39,330 bases of DNA from Fragilaria crotonensis (lineage: Eukaryota; Bacillariophyta; Fragilariophyceae; Fragilariales; Fragilariaceae), in NCBI GenBank assembly GCA_022925895.1, contig JAKSYS010000598.1:1-39330 (forward strand), written 5' to 3'. Below, piece by piece: positions 38,498 to 39,330 of the stretch. Position 1 is the stretch's first letter; the number at the start of each line of letters is the position of its first letter. Under the pieces are notes generated by a model that worked only from the letters and a program-made list of their open reading frames with translations, ran no database searches and was not told where the DNA came from. A program made the translations under genes and the position numbers.

Positions 38498-39330
38498 TGG
38501 GTTCAAGTTTTCGGCATTTTCCTCGGAACATGCCATTCGTTCCGACTCCCGACTCCCGACTCATGGCACACAATGATTACACCATGAGAATGAATGCTGG
38601 CGTGAGACTGTGATTCACCAGGTCCTTCAGAGAAAGTCTTGAGAAGCTGTGGGAACAACTCCAACAAACAATATGCGTCGGCGCGACATTTTTCTTGAGT
38701 TGCGGCAAACATGCCGTGGACCACGAATAATTGGTTTCATCATCCGGCATCTCGTCGCCTTTCGAAGTGTCAAGCCGCAGATCTCGAAAGCCGATGTGCC
38801 ACGACGGCGAGCGACAATACTTTGGACCCACCCTTGAAGCGCCCTTGCAAGACTCGTCTGTTGCAGTGTCGCCCAATACCAACCTTGCAGTGACGGAAGA
38901 TATCTTCCATTCGTGCTTCGAGTCGTAATCGGCTTTGGCAGTTTCCCAGTAACGTACACGACTCTGACCGGTCCGACACCTTCGATGGGAATGTCGACAC
39001 CGACATTCTCAAATTCCTCAAGCCCTGATCCGATGAATGTGCTTTCAGCCTCGCAGACAGCCCGTTGTTCTCGCCTTCGTCGGCGGCCACTACTGATGAG
39101 TGACATCAATATGACAATCCCGACTGTCTCATCACCCCTGGTTGGATTTTCGCTGACATCGAACTAGGACTTATGTCTAATGACCACCTGCCCAACCCTG
39201 GAATGAAGTTACCAATCCTGGGATTGGACCAAGATGAAACTGTGGTACGAGAATCCCAGAAGGCAAATCGAGTCTCCTTAAGAAAACAATACAAACCGAG
39301 TGAAAAGATTTCTACAGACAGCATTAACAT
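38498..39330. other. Unassigned right flank, possible partial ORF at the edge
   Basis: No known domain was found. On the + strand, a frame from 39104 to the window end stays open (ITPGWIFADIELGLMSNDHL onward) and has an ATG at 39173. It reads like protein and may be the 5' part of a gene continuing outside the window. Minus-strand frames of 100-160 codons (38577-39109) are also open, but their composition looks random and they overlap each other in all frames. I rate none as a gene. Confidence 0.3.

Noticed and set aside
38577-39109. Minus-strand ORFs of 101-160 codons right of the copia element
   Set aside because: Three overlapping frames are all open and their translations look like random Arg/Ser-rich sequence. 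STFIGS resembles an aspartic-protease motif only superficially.

Overview
The window is a stretch of nuclear DNA from a eukaryotic alga, most likely a diatom (pennate or raphid is my guess, not shown). The reasons are: a galactolipid (MGDG) synthase, short GT-AG introns of 87-88 nt, P/T-rich secreted and single-pass membrane proteins of the kind common in diatoms, a Ty1/copia element resembling the diatom copia lineages, PIF/Harbinger and hAT transposons, and intergenic DNA full of GTAC and ACCGGT palindromes. Genes lie on both strands with long spacers and form no operons. No tRNA, rRNA or CRISPR array was recognised.

Layout: a PEX10-like RING peroxin (188-1331, -); a GGTAAA-rich foldback repeat (about 1634-1862); a broken hAT transposase (2092-3777, +) with further ORF remnants to 4775; a broken PIF/Harbinger transposase (4897-6627, -) and decayed DNA to about 8.4 kb; an MGDG synthase (9458-11308, +); an R3H-domain gene (11740-13311, -); actin-related protein ARP6 (13854-15729, -); a P/T-rich type I membrane protein (16515-18176, -); an unrecognised disordered protein (19507-20436, +); a long spacer with small repeats; an SGNH/PC-esterase-like type II membrane protein (23217-24372, +); an SDR39U1/TIGR01777 epimerase (24945-26072, -); a 2.5 kb spacer with a 26-bp inverted repeat and a degenerate repeat family; a large secreted protein with a P-T repeat stalk, six Cys-rich modules and a PhoX/DUF839-like C-terminal domain (28618-31898, +, two introns); a complete LTR-to-LTR copia element with target-site duplication (32163-38491); and an unassigned tail.

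The genes do not form a pathway. Peroxisome biogenesis (PEX10), chromatin remodelling (ARP6) and plastid-type lipid synthesis (MGDG synthase) are housekeeping functions. Three proteins (16.5-18.2, 23.2-24.4 and 28.6-31.9 kb) look secretory, cell-surface or cell-wall related.

Several otherwise convincing genes (PEX10, ARP6, the SGNH protein, the PhoX-like protein) and all transposon ORFs are split by one-base frame changes, often beside short homopolymers. The copia LTRs also differ only by small indels. This pattern suggests residual long-read indel errors at least as much as real pseudogenisation, and any gene count from this window should allow for it.
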